The notes beneath the pieces are model-generated. The model searched no databases. It worked only from the letters and a program-made list of their open reading frames with translations, and was not told where the DNA came from. Below are positions 54,001 to 64,000 of a stretch of DNA of 64,000 bases, piece after piece. The DNA lies in assembly GCA_026874595.1 (NCBI GenBank), contig CM049310.1:9116001-9180000 (forward strand). Reading direction: 5' to 3'. A program made the translations under genes and the position numbers. The DNA comes from Sipunculus nudus (taxonomy: Eukaryota > Annelida > Sipuncula > Golfingiida > Sipunculidae). Every line of letters starts with the position of its first letter. The first letter of the stretch is position 1.

Positions 54001-56599
54001 TAGGGCCACGGGCCCTGCAGGTTACCCGACATCTTTCTTTAAATAAGTATCTGTCAATGTCCCTTGAAAAAAATACAGGCATGTACTCTGGGTGTTTGAT
54101 TGCCACAATATAAGAAAAACGTTATCGTTATTGGAATTTTTTTGAGAGAGCAGCCCAAATCTGTGTGTGTGTGTGTTCAATAGTAACTACATCCATATCT
54201 GTAGCAGTTCTGAGATATAACCCCCCTTAATACTTCAATTTTAAAGCTGTGAACAATCGTTGTAGACATTGTCCCAAGGAACATGAGGAAGCTCCATACC
54301 AAATTTTAAAATAATCTAACTGGTAGTTTCAGAGACAATCTTTGAAATTTTGACATTGCTCACCTTGGATTTGACCTTTCAAGGTCACCAAATGTCAAAT
54401 TCAAGGTCACCACATGAAAGGGCATAATATGGATTGCTATAAGTGTGTAATTAGTATCCTAGGCTCTAGCACCACTCTATTAGCTCATTCCAGTAGGACA
54501 AATTAAGTTTCATTCCCTATCCCTGGGATTTTAAAAATAGGAAATCTTGGAAAAATGGCTAAGTCTTGACTCTACTCATGTACACGGCACCGACTTCTAG
54601 CAATTAAAAAAAAAAATAACGCTTAAAATGGAGAAAGACATTGTCATTGTTATATAAACAATATTTTGGTAGCTTGAAAAAAAGAGAATCGAACCAAAAC
54701 ATTTTTTAACAACAAAAAAAATATTAGGCATAGAAAAAAATACTGTTAATCTGGATGGGCTATTACTTGACATTAGACAAATGGACAGATTAAGTGTTAC
54801 ATTGTATTATTAACCGATTCATGTGTTAATAAATAAATGAAGTTATGAGTTAATAGTGTTATTTGGTTACTTAATGAACCAACAGATGAAGAATCCAGCA
54901 AAGATAGAATAAATGAGTGATGATCGATTGCCCACAATCGCTTGGGTGTATGTCCGTATGCCCTTATGTCCATCGCCGCATAATAAAATAAACAAATATC
55001 CATCATTCCTTAATATCACATAATAACGTGGCATCAATACACATGAAGGTCAATTTCAACATCTAATCTGACATCAACATCATGTTCAGCTATGTCTATG
55101 GAAATTATGGCCAAAAGAGGGGTTTGTTAGATTCACAAAAAGTCAAGGTCAGATTTGACATAAACATACTAAGTATTCAGCACATATGGTTCCCTATATG
55201 TCTTTAATACATACTCTGGCTGTAGGTGCTATTATATAAGCAAGATAAATGAAATTCTATAACTTACACACAAAAATGTGGTACGTCAACATCGTCCAAG
55301 GTCAAGTTCAAGGTCAAATTTGACATCACCAGCGTGTTCAGTATACATGATTTCCTATATGTCCACAATACATACCCTGGCTGTAGAAGCCATTTTGAGT
55401 CAGATATATGCACTTTCATAGATTTTACTCCTGAGATAAGGGTTTCTAAACCACCCAAAGGAACACTAATTGGCCGAAATACCCCCAAAATCAATAGCGA
55501 TCCAGGACTTACCATAAGTAACGCCTGTATCAATTATGAAATGATTTGGTTGGGTTTTGTAATAGGTAGAGTGCACACATGAAGTGTCTGCGGCAGGTGC
55601 TGTGGCGGACGCCCAACAACCGCTTAACTGAAGTACCCTGACTTTCGTCCAGGGGTACAATAAAGTTCAACATTCCCCCTTTCAGAAAGATAGTTGATAC
55701 TAAATTGTATGTTATCATCACAAGATTATGTGTGATGGAAAAGCTTCAGGAATTGGGCAAATGTAGCATGTGTATTGAATGATCTTGCTTCGAACAAAAC
55801 TGCTATTTACAGATTTCGTGGAAATTTTGGTATCTTTTAGACAACTTTTTTCATTAAAAGTGAAGGACTATGTTTTGCTGATTCTCAAGAGACAGAAAAA
55901 TTCAAGTCAATGTCAAATATCAAATGTCCTGTGGCCTGTGCACATCCACACTGCATCCAGGCTAACTGTGGATACCATCATTAAGCCTGTAGCATGAATA
56001 TGTAAGTAGTTATTGCTATCAGGACGTGAACACTGTCAGATTTTACATAAAGCTTGACCTTGAATTCGATTTTGAGAGTTCATCTGAGGTTAAATTCTTA
56101 ATAATTTAGATTTTAGCACCCCTTAAAGTTCACTGGAACATGACAAAATACCATTCCCTATATAAGTCCACGTTAAAGGAATATGCCTGTCCAGACTGGT
56201 CACATGCACCAACTTAACAAGGAATTCAAGGAATTATGACACCTTGAAAAATTATAGACATTGTCTACAATTTGATTCCTGCAAAAGAGGGAAAAACAAA
56301 ACTACTAAAGTCTTTGAACATGTTGAATAAATTAATAAAATTTAGCATCCATTTCTGTCACACCTGGGACTTGCACAGACTGAACAAATTTTGAGGAAAC
56401 CACATTCAAAGTCCCAAAATGGCTCGAAATGCACTTTTTGGGCCCAGAATGATTGAATTAAAAACATGAAAAGTCAGGGATTGAGCACTGTGTGTATTGT
56501 GTACTAAAAAATTAAAGAAAGTTGCTAACCCCTGTCTTGCTCAGAGACAACAAAAAAATTTTATGTACTACCATGGTTATTATCTGACTACAATATTAA
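54001..56599. mobile_element. Further H-II-type Helitron sequence and AT-rich DNA, no gene
   Basis: At 54001 a new 5' end (TAGGGCCACGGGCCCTGCAG) follows the previous element's 3' end without a gap. H-II repeat words recur to about 54440. From 54990 to 55400 a unit of about 180-240 bp with CATACYCTGGCTGTAG and AAGGTCA is present twice. The rest is AT-rich; the short open frames show no domains. Confidence 0.45.
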
Positions 56600-58417
56600 A
56601 ACAAGGGACCTATGGGTCACTGTGCTCAGCTGACGTTAACCTTGAAGGTAAAAATCTAAAATAATATCAAACGGAGATAAAGTGTAAGAGGAAGAGGTAA
56701 TAAAGGCCATGGTTGGTTTATAAGATTGGTTTGTATTGATGAGCAAGAAATTGTTGCAAAAAATATTTTGTGACCTGACCATGTGTTTCCTAATGTTGAA
56801 ACTAAAGCATGTGAGCAGTTAGGAACAAATGATCTTTACTATTACCATGATCATTAGTTGGTTTTTCGATTAACTGTTGACATTTCAGTAGTTTACACAT
56901 TTGTTCAATTGAATCTATTTTTTTGTATAATATATATTATTAAATATATGTATTTTTTTATGAAATGTATACAGTTGAAATATAGATAATTAACAACATA
57001 AAACAGGGCAAACAAAGCCTGATCTCAAATTCTGCTGAGGCAGGAAAATAATGAACAAATGTTTGTATTAAATCCTCATTTTTTTATCACATCAATTATT
57101 TTCTAATTTAAGTTTATATTTCTATACATTTCCAATTTAACATATATATCTGAATATAAAAGTTGATTCATAATTCTCAATTGCATCATCATAAATCTCA
57201 ATCTTGTCAGATAACACCACATCATGCATACAAATGTTTATTTATTTTTTACCACAAAAATATATCTTTTAAATCTGCAAAACAATAAATATCTAAAAAT
57301 AATACTTGATTTAGATTTCACAATTTTTAATTGTGTCTTTATTTATCCATAATGTGCTTCATGTTTTATAATAATTTAAGCATACTGATGGGTTCAATTA
57401 TATTTGTTAAAATCATTTAAAAGAAAATTGATTTCTTTAAAAATGCTACATTACACAACACTGCATCTTTTGGATTACACCTTGAATTATTTTTTCAAGG
57501 AAAGTTTTTGCATATCGGAGTGGAAACAGCATTACAATTAAGGAGATACAGTGAAAACAATAACAATTACTCCATAACACTTGGTGGGTTGGGTTTGCAG
57601 GGGGGGGGGATGATTGAGGTGGTGATATGAGAATAACTGTACACCTGTCACAGCAGGGGATCTCCCCCAGTGACTGTAACAAATCAGAAACCCTGGCATA
57701 GCTGACTTCCAGTGACCTGGAGTGGGACCCTGCATCTGTAATCATTGCAAGTGACTACAGAAAAAAAAATCAATAACTAGCTTAATTTTCAAGCTTTTAT
57801 TTTCAAATTTCAGATTTAGACAAACTAAATGTTTATGTTTACATGCTGTGAAAATGCTTACAGGAAAAAAACGTGCCATGGTCAGAGTTGGGCAAAATTT
57901 AAGGTACTGATTTTTTTATCCTAATAACTTAAAAAATTTACAAAATTCAGATCTAATTTTGGGTAAACAATTGAATCTTAATTAAACATAGTTATATACT
58001 TGGGAAAATAGACTCTTGTTTCAAAATTTTTCATGTTAAGTGAGTTATTATTTTTCCTGATTTTTTACAAAGTCCATTATGTTTGGGCCCATAACTTAAA
58101 GAATTTATACTTTACAGACTTAATTTCTGGCATGTACATAGGAACTATATAGAGGAATATTAAAATAAAAAATAGGATTTTAATAAAAAAATGAGGTTTT
58201 TCCTTAATTTCTCAAAGAAACGAAGTCGCAAAGACCCAGTTTTCGGCTTGGTAGGAGATCTTGGGGACATCTAACATTATGCTGAATTTTGGATTCCTAG
58301 GTCTTACGGTTTCAAAACGTGCCACATCTACGGACGGACGGACGGCACAACAGACGGACGGACAACGGACAATGGACCATGACTATAGCTCAGATGACTT
58401 ATAGTCAGCTGAGCTAA
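56600..58417 (+). mobile_element. Helitron H-I, complete copy
   Basis: Begins AACAAGGGACCTATGGGTCA at 56600 and ends TATAGTCAGCTGAGCTAA at 58417, with GGACGGACGGAC just inside. At 1.8 kb it is shorter than the 2.6-kb copy at 17-19.6 kb; the interior is partly different, though both ends match. No coding sequence. Confidence 0.78.
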
Positions 58418-58685
58418 AAATAGGACCAAGGGCCCTGTAGGTTACCGGATCCAATAACCTCCATAATGATGCTCATAATGGAGAAACATGTCAAAAGTTC
58501 CATTCTTTATCCCTGCAATGTTAAAGCACATGCGAAAGAATTACTAGGTCCTGACTTGACGCAGAAGCAGAGCACCCACTTCAAGCAATTCAAGGAAAAT
58601 GACACTACTGGAGAAAGACATTATCATGGGTGTTTGATTGTCACAATATGACAAAAAGTTACTGATGACAGTTAGGCACCGAGGC

Positions 58686-58930
58686 ACATCACATGTCTAT
58701 TGTAGGCCTTCATACCTATCATTCGAACATAGTCCAAGGGTGACACAGTGGGTAGTTATGAAGCAGTGCTTGTCTCAAAATTGTCCCCATATTGAGAATG
58801 CACCATTTCTGAGCAGCATTTTCCCCAAGTTTTGGCCCATATATGAAAAGCACTGCTCCATAACTAGCCACTGTGTCACCATGGGACTATGTTCAGATGA
58901 TATTCATGGATGCCTATGTGTCTGATGTGG
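58686..58930. repeat. Imperfect fold-back (inverted repeat about 47 bp plus flanks)
   Basis: GAACATAGTCCAAGGGTGAC (58725 on) is complementary to the block ending at 58896 (..CACCATGGGACTATGTTC). Pairing extends outward with a few bulges to about 58686 and 58930. The loop is about 75 bp. It could be a small MITE or a hairpin precursor; no target duplication was identified. Confidence 0.6.
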
Positions 58931-59090
58931 AGATTGGTAGTTACCAATAAATATTGTCAAACAATCAATAACTGCGCATGCGCGGCAGGGGGATCACTCA
59001 TACACACCAGGTGGCAGCACCAGCTTATTTCCATTTATATCTGTCTGTAAAGTCCAGACACTTTTTAGACAAATCTATGTCCATGTTTTC

Positions 59091-59360
59091 TTGGGTAGGT
59101 TCTGCCCAGTTACCAACAAAGGTGTTTTGAGCACATTGGCTAACTTTTGCCTGTTGGGTACCCAACATTGCACTACTGGTAAACACAATGTGCAAATTTT
59201 TTTGTCTGGTCAATGTGGGGTCCAAGCAACATGTACAAAGCTACCATGCGGGGACCATGTTGAGTGTACAGTTGAGAGCAACCTTGTGCAGTTTATATGT
59301 CTGAACAAAGTGGGATACTTGTCAATCATGCTGGACTATGTGCACTATTCGTCTGAATAA
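59091..59360 (+). CDS. Unassigned 89-codon Cys-rich frame
   Basis: An open frame with eight Cys (for example CGVQATCTKLPCGDHVEC). No signal peptide or known domain is recognised and no splice sites were placed. It lies within repeat-derived DNA, so it may be chance. Confidence 0.15.
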   Translation: MGRFCPVTNKGVLSTLANFCLLGTQHCTTGKHNVQIFLSGQCGVQATCTKLPCGDHVECTVESNLVQFICLNKVGYLSIMLDYVHYSSE

Positions 59361-60080
59361 CATGGAGCTGCCAGGGTTAGTATGCATTATTTTGTACATA
59401 TAGTGTTGGGTCATTCATACAGATACAAAGCTTTCAGGGGTTTGCAAATAAAAGAAGGGAATTTGCACAGCCTATATTGTTTTTTATACCCTAAAATGCT
59501 TCACTCTCATTTATTTGGTTGTTAGTGGTGGTGGTTTGGGGGGGGGGGGGGGGTGGCGGATGGGTGGTTCCCCTACCATGGTATCAAGCTTTTTTAAAAA
59601 CTTTAATCCTTTCTCTCACATGAACTTATTTGCCATTTTCTTTCAATCTTTGGAAAGTTTGTCAGGATATACATCCGAATAAAGCATACCAGTAATAAAT
59701 CAGATGATGGTCTAGTGCAAAGTACATTATTGCAGTTACTCTAAAATGACTCTAAAATTACAACTATTTTTATTAAAGGGATTATCTTTAGTAAATTAAG
59801 GTCATATTGGTGATTGGGCCCCTTTAATCCCATTGTCAATTATTGTGTGACAGCCTCAAACACTCAGAAGAGTGACTTACAAGGTGCTAAAAATTCCCTT
59901 TTGCCACGTAGCTCACAGAATAAAAGTCACAGTGACCTAATTTTAGGTTTGCATGATTACACCAGGACCTTACTGGATGTTAAGCAAGATCTTTCTAGGT
60001 GAAACAGATGGCTAGCCAGACAGGACAGTGTACAAAGACTCCTTGCAAAAGCTAAGCTTGACTAAAGTCAGCTGAGCTAA

Positions 60081-60629
60081 ACAAAACTTACTAATATATT
60101 AAAAACAAAACAACCTGATATTAATTCAAATTTTAATTAAATAAAGCAATATACAGGCATCCACTTACTAATCCACTCATGGCTCTCAGCTGAAATTACA
60201 CACTGTGCAGTGGTTTCATTACATTCCTAAACACTCATTCCACTTCAACTACTGCTTGCTACAGCAGGTTTTGCTTATTTGCACCATTAGGGAGTTGGTA
60301 CACTAAATACTGTCCTAGTCAATGATTGGGGTCTGGCAGAAATGGTAACTTGACAGTCCCCTGCTATAGCAAGCATTGGTTGAATGGAATTAATGAGTAC
60401 AAATGAAATGCAACAACTGTGGAGAGAGTAAATTAAAGTTGATTTGGAAGGTATTTTGAAAATCCTAGCATTTGGAAAAGTTCCTAAGTGTTATATTTTT
60501 TTTTTGTATTAGCATTTCAAAAGCTGTGAGGAAGTGCTATTGCAATTTGGTGGTGGTCAAATAAAAACTAGTTACCCATTGGTAACATCACTCAGTCGAT
60601 CAGCAGAACCTGTGATAACTCAAATAAGA
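60081..60629. other. No gene seen
   Basis: A 20-30-bp region around 60235-60270 (CACTTCAACTACTGCTTGCT, then CAGCAGG) is partly complementary to 60355-60390 (CCCCTGCTATAGCAAGCATT), a weak hairpin. Otherwise unassigned. Confidence 0.4.
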
Positions 60630-60731
60630 ACTAGATCTGAGACATGACTAATTTGTCCGTCTTATATTAACCACTGAACTTGAAAAATAAAATTTACTTT
60701 CTTTCTGGGAAACTTCTCGTTCAGTAGATTA
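60630..60731. repeat. 102-bp inverted repeat, left copy
   Basis: Perfect reverse complement of 63547-63648 over 102 bases. It forms the intron end directly before the acceptor of the exon at 60736. Confidence 0.95.
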
Positions 60732-60735
60732 ACAG

Positions 60736-61320
60736 TCAAATGAAGCCACCATGAATGTGTCTCTTGGATCATTATTGGTACAGTCCAAAGTTCTTGCTGG
60801 CAGGATAACAAAAGTAGCTAGTCAAGTCCTGCAGAAAGAGGTTTTCCCTATCATGAGGGATGACAAGATAGGAGAGACTGCTAAGTCTGATGATCTTATT
60901 GTTGATTTGGGCAATGATTTGATGATAAGGAATGCTGGAAATGCACTCATGCGAAAACATTATACATCCTCAGTGATGAGACTAGCAGCTAGACTCAAAA
61001 TACATCTCCATGCAATTACAAGACCTGAGGAGGCTCATGAACTGTCACATTACTTGCAGCCACGATATTTCGACCAGGTAGCAGAGGCTGCACTGAAATG
61101 TTCTGAACAAGATGCTGAAGATGAGGAAGATCTTCGTTCACCTTCTAATGCAATCAAGTTGTCGTATGATGTGAAAAGACTCGCATCAATCAAACTAGCA
61201 AATGCCATACAGTGTGAAGATGAGGAAAAGAGGAAGGAAACGAAAGACTTCCTAAAACTCATGGATATCAAATGGTCAACCAAAATTGCCCGAGTAAACC
61301 TGCAGAGGAGAAGGTACAAC
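60736..61320 (+). pseudogene. Zinc-finger-family paralogue, exon truncated by a Helitron
   Basis: The acceptor GATTAACAG precedes an open frame that reads MNVSLGSLLVQS, VFPIMRDDKIGETAKSDDLI, SVMRLAARLKIHLHAI and LQPRYFDQVAEAALKC. It ends with DFLKLMDIKWSTKIARVNLQ, just before the Helitron start at 61321. It aligns along its length with exons 4-5 of the gene at 44-45.8 kb. The apparent reading frame runs on to 61578, but everything after 61320 is Helitron. The zinc fingers would be encoded upstream. Function unknown. Confidence 0.65.
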
Positions 61321-63533
61321 AACAAGGGACCTATGGGTCACGGCGCTCAGCTGTTATATAAGATAAAAAAATATGATTTTGAAATGAGGCACATGCTGGT
61401 TTTGTGTGGAAATAAATATAAGCTGTATTATGAGTTGTTAGTATTAAGCTTATGTATGATTTTGATAGTTTCTTTGGAGACAGGGAAGAGATTGATTTCA
61501 TTTATTTTATTAACAAATGGAGTGCCACTGTCATACAGATTTTGTCTTGGCCATATAACTGATAAGCAGCACATATAAGATAAAGAGTTTAACTATTTAT
61601 TAAAATTTAATAACAAATATTGTGCCAAATATAATTTTTATTAGAAATAATAAGAGAATTATATGATTTTTTTAATAAAATATAACTGAAATGATTATTA
61701 AAATAATATTATAGAATATATTCATGAATGCATTCATGAATACATTTTGAAAGTATTTGCACTGGTATTCAAATACTTTAATTTTTACCTGAATTCCCAT
61801 TCTTATGCAAGAAATTTTATAATGGCATGTCTGGTATTTTTTCAGTTTTAGCCAAACAATGATGTTGAGAATCCGAATATAAACAAAGGACCCATGGGTC
61901 ACGACAACCAGCTTAAGTTTGAACTTTTTGCAAATGCAAAATATGAAAAATATTCTATTGTAATGTTTTTTATTTATATAAGCATATGAGAAGCTAAGAG
62001 GAAAGGGCCTTCCTACTTGGTTATAGTAAAGTTCTCAATATATGATGATTGCAAACTAATACTCTGACAATATTGTCATGAAGAAAAACAGTAAAAGTTT
62101 TGAGATACTGTGATGCATATGAAAAATTTGCAGATGGACAGGCAAGTGGACAGAATGGACTAATACCTTCATTTCACTTTCAAGGGAATAATGCATTTAA
62201 GTTTATATATAACAACATGGCATCTACAAAATTATTCCTTGAATCCCTATTAAAACGTTTTGCACATTGGAGTTTTCAGTACATGCTTAATTTTATTCAC
62301 CGAAATAAAATAAAAGATTCAGTACATTTGATAAAATAAAAACATCTTTTCAAATAAAGTATACACACTGTTGGTTGAATGAGGGACAAACAATATAATT
62401 ATGCTAATTACAATCTCAGCTATAATTAATTACTGGAAATAATAGTCAATTTCACACCTGGTGAAGTTTTACTCTTCTGAAGTAAAGCATTAATTATCTG
62501 ATGAACATCCACACTTTCATAGCAATACATCACTTTGTGGACACAATTAAATGTGCACTTTAATCATTGTAACCCCGGTGGTACAATACAAAATCTAAAA
62601 TGTAGCATGTCCAAGAATTAAATAAAATACAGAAAATTATAACATTCATCTAGTTTATGCACCAGCTGGGGGGCAGGGGGGTGGGGGTGAGTGCAGGGCA
62701 GAGGGGAAGCCTGCTAGTAGTGGCCAAGCTGGGCCAAGGCAAGCTGCCTGGGGTGGGTTACATAATGCAAGTGAAGGCTGTACTACTAGGTGGGCCAGAT
62801 GTAAACAACACTTGACATGGTGTATGAAAACTTGAATAAAACTACTCTTTTCAAACAATTTCTTTGAAATTTCAGATTTTAAAAGATTAAATCCTTTTGT
62901 ATTATATATGCTGTGAAAATAAAATCAACAGTACTTACAGGGAAAAAACGTGCCACTGCCAAATTTGGACAAAATTTAAGGTATTGATTTTTTATTTATG
63001 CTAATAACTTGAACAATTTGCAAAATTCAGATCTAATTTTGGGTAAATAATTGAATCCTGATTAAATAAAGTTATATTCCTGAACAAAAGTCTCCAGCTT
63101 CAGCAATTCTCATGTTAAGTGAGCAAATATATTTCCTGATTTTAAAAAAATTGCATTATATTTGGGCCTATAACTTCAAAATAATACCCAATACTGACCT
63201 AATTTTTGGTATGTGCACAGAAAATGTATGGAAGAATATGAATACTAAATCTGATCAAAAACAGATCAGTGGTTTTGATATTAGGCAGCCTTGAAGTGTA
63301 ACAATGGCTTTTTTATAGAAAATGGAGGTTTTTCCTTAATATCTCGAAGGAACGAAGTTCTAATGACCCAATTTTTGGTATGGTAGGAGATTTTGGGGAC
63401 ATCTAATGGTATGCAGAATTTTGGATTCGTAGGTCCAACAGTTTTAAAACGTACCCTGTTTACGGACGGACGGACGGACGATGGAAAAAGGACCACGACT
63501 ATAGCTCAGATGACTTATAGTCAGCTGAGCTAA
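61321..63533 (+). mobile_element. Two joined Helitron H-I copies in the paralogue's exon
   Basis: Starts AACAAGGGACCTATGGGTCA at 61321. The first 560 bp match the 5' half of the 17-19.6-kb copy. At 61882 a second 5' end (AACAAAGGACCCATGGGTCA) begins and runs to the hairpin and CTAA at 63533. The first copy thus has no 3' end of its own. No protein is encoded; the short frame 62100-62339 has no recognised domain. A G-rich stretch lies at 62667-62710. Confidence 0.72.
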
Positions 63534-63546
63534 AAAGCCCCTTTGC

Positions 63547-63648
63547 TAATCTACTGAACGAGAAGTTTCCCAGAAAGAAAGTAAATTTTATTTTTCAAGT
63601 TCAGTGGTTAATATAAGACGGACAAATTAGTCATGTCTCAGATCTAGT
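63547..63648. repeat. 102-bp inverted repeat, right copy
   Basis: Perfect reverse complement of 60630-60731. On the minus strand it follows, as intron, the exon that ends at 63702. Confidence 0.95.
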
Positions 63649-63701
63649 ACAGCCGCTTACATCCAAAAGGACACCCATGTTTGGAGTTGTATACCCTTGA
63701 C

Positions 63702-64000
63702 CTTTTTTTTCTTTTTTCCAGTCTTTGTAGTGTCACTTTTAGCAATTTTTCTCATATATATTTTAGGGTATGTACAATCTTGGCATATCTGGTCTTTTGG
63801 GACTTCCTCTTCCTCTAACTCACTATCATTGTTATCATCTGTCTCTGAATCTGCAGCATCTGTGCCTGTCCCAAAAACTACTTCATGTCTTTCCATTGCA
63901 TCGAGGCCTCCAATAATTGGTATTATCTCAGATATATCTGAACAACTGTCTTCAATGAGAGTGTTTGTTTCAACTCTCTTTTGTCTCTTCTTTTCCTTCT
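63702..64000 (-). CDS. Zinc-finger-family paralogue, upstream exon (partial, leaves the window)
   Basis: The minus-strand frame is open from the right edge to 63702 and encodes a basic start (KEKKRQKRVETNTLIEDSCS), an acidic stretch (SETDDNNDSELEEEEV), CQDCTY and a lysine run. A donor (AAAAAAAG before GTCAAG) at 63702 ends in phase 0, matching the phase-0 start of the exon at 60736, which now lies on the opposite strand. Without splicing the frame stops at 63657. The acidic linker is comparable to exon 2 of the 46-kb gene. Confidence 0.45.

Larger units (their letters stand above)
58421..60080 (+). mobile_element. Helitron-like element abutting the H-I copy (H-II start, H-I-type end)
   Basis: The sequence TAGGACCAAGGGCCCTGTAG (H-II 5' end) begins three bases after the previous CTAA. 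An H-I-like 3' end, GACTAAAGTCAGCTGAGCTAA, occurs at 60060-60080. It may be one chimeric element or a decayed pair. The interior includes a fold-back (58686-58930) and a long G-run (59538-59553). Confidence 0.45.

Noticed and set aside
62655-62858. 67-codon minus-strand frame with Pro-rich tail
   Set aside because: Translation of a G-rich tract inside a Helitron.

Overview
The window is a piece of a eukaryotic genome, most likely a marine bivalve mollusc. Three things point that way: many Helitron-like elements with GTCCGTCCGT tracts and the terminal motif AGCTCAGCTGACTATAAGTC, large AT-rich introns, and degenerate Ty3/Gypsy, DIRS-like and tyrosine-recombinase retroelements. There is no prokaryotic or organellar gene organisation. 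Roughly 70-80% of the sequence can be assigned to transposable elements or their fragments, and the elements are heavily nested. The species call is inference.

Layout. 0-6.4 kb: the 5' LTR and tRNA-His-like primer site of an element running off the left edge, then decayed tyrosine-recombinase and gag fragments. 6.4-14.7 kb: a tyrosine-recombinase-type gag-like gene, split by a Ty3/Gypsy element (ATGGG target duplication, 212-bp LTRs) that is itself split by a 2.4-kb Helitron. 14.8-23.4 kb: a minisatellite, then a multi-exon BEN-domain gene on the minus strand whose long introns hold Helitrons and a 1.5-kb terminal-inverted-repeat (TIR) transposon. 24.2-31.4 kb: two broken Gypsy elements, one carrying a poly(A)-tailed ORF1-only retroposon, plus a different Helitron. 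31.4-40 kb: nested Helitrons, a Mutator-like insertion, a MITE (miniature inverted-repeat element) with a palindromic minisatellite core, and a second TIR element. 40.3-43.8 kb: a DIRS-like retroelement lacking its reverse transcriptase.

44.0-48.2 kb: a minus-strand gene with at least five candidate exons. One exon encodes eleven 39-residue repeats; the others encode a zinc-finger protein of an uncharacterised invertebrate family. 48.2-54 kb: a Helitron whose terminal hairpin has been opened by a near-complete Gypsy element (159-bp LTRs, tRNA-Leu-type primer site). 56.6-60.1 kb: Helitrons joined head to tail. 60.6-64 kb: a paralogue of the zinc-finger family gene, cut by a Helitron and apparently broken by an inversion that left a perfect 102-bp inverted repeat at both breakpoints.

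The likely host genes are the BEN-domain gene and the two zinc-finger-family loci. All three show at least one damaged reading frame. Several of the frame breaks inside otherwise young elements sit in homopolymers, so some may be assembly errors and not true decay.
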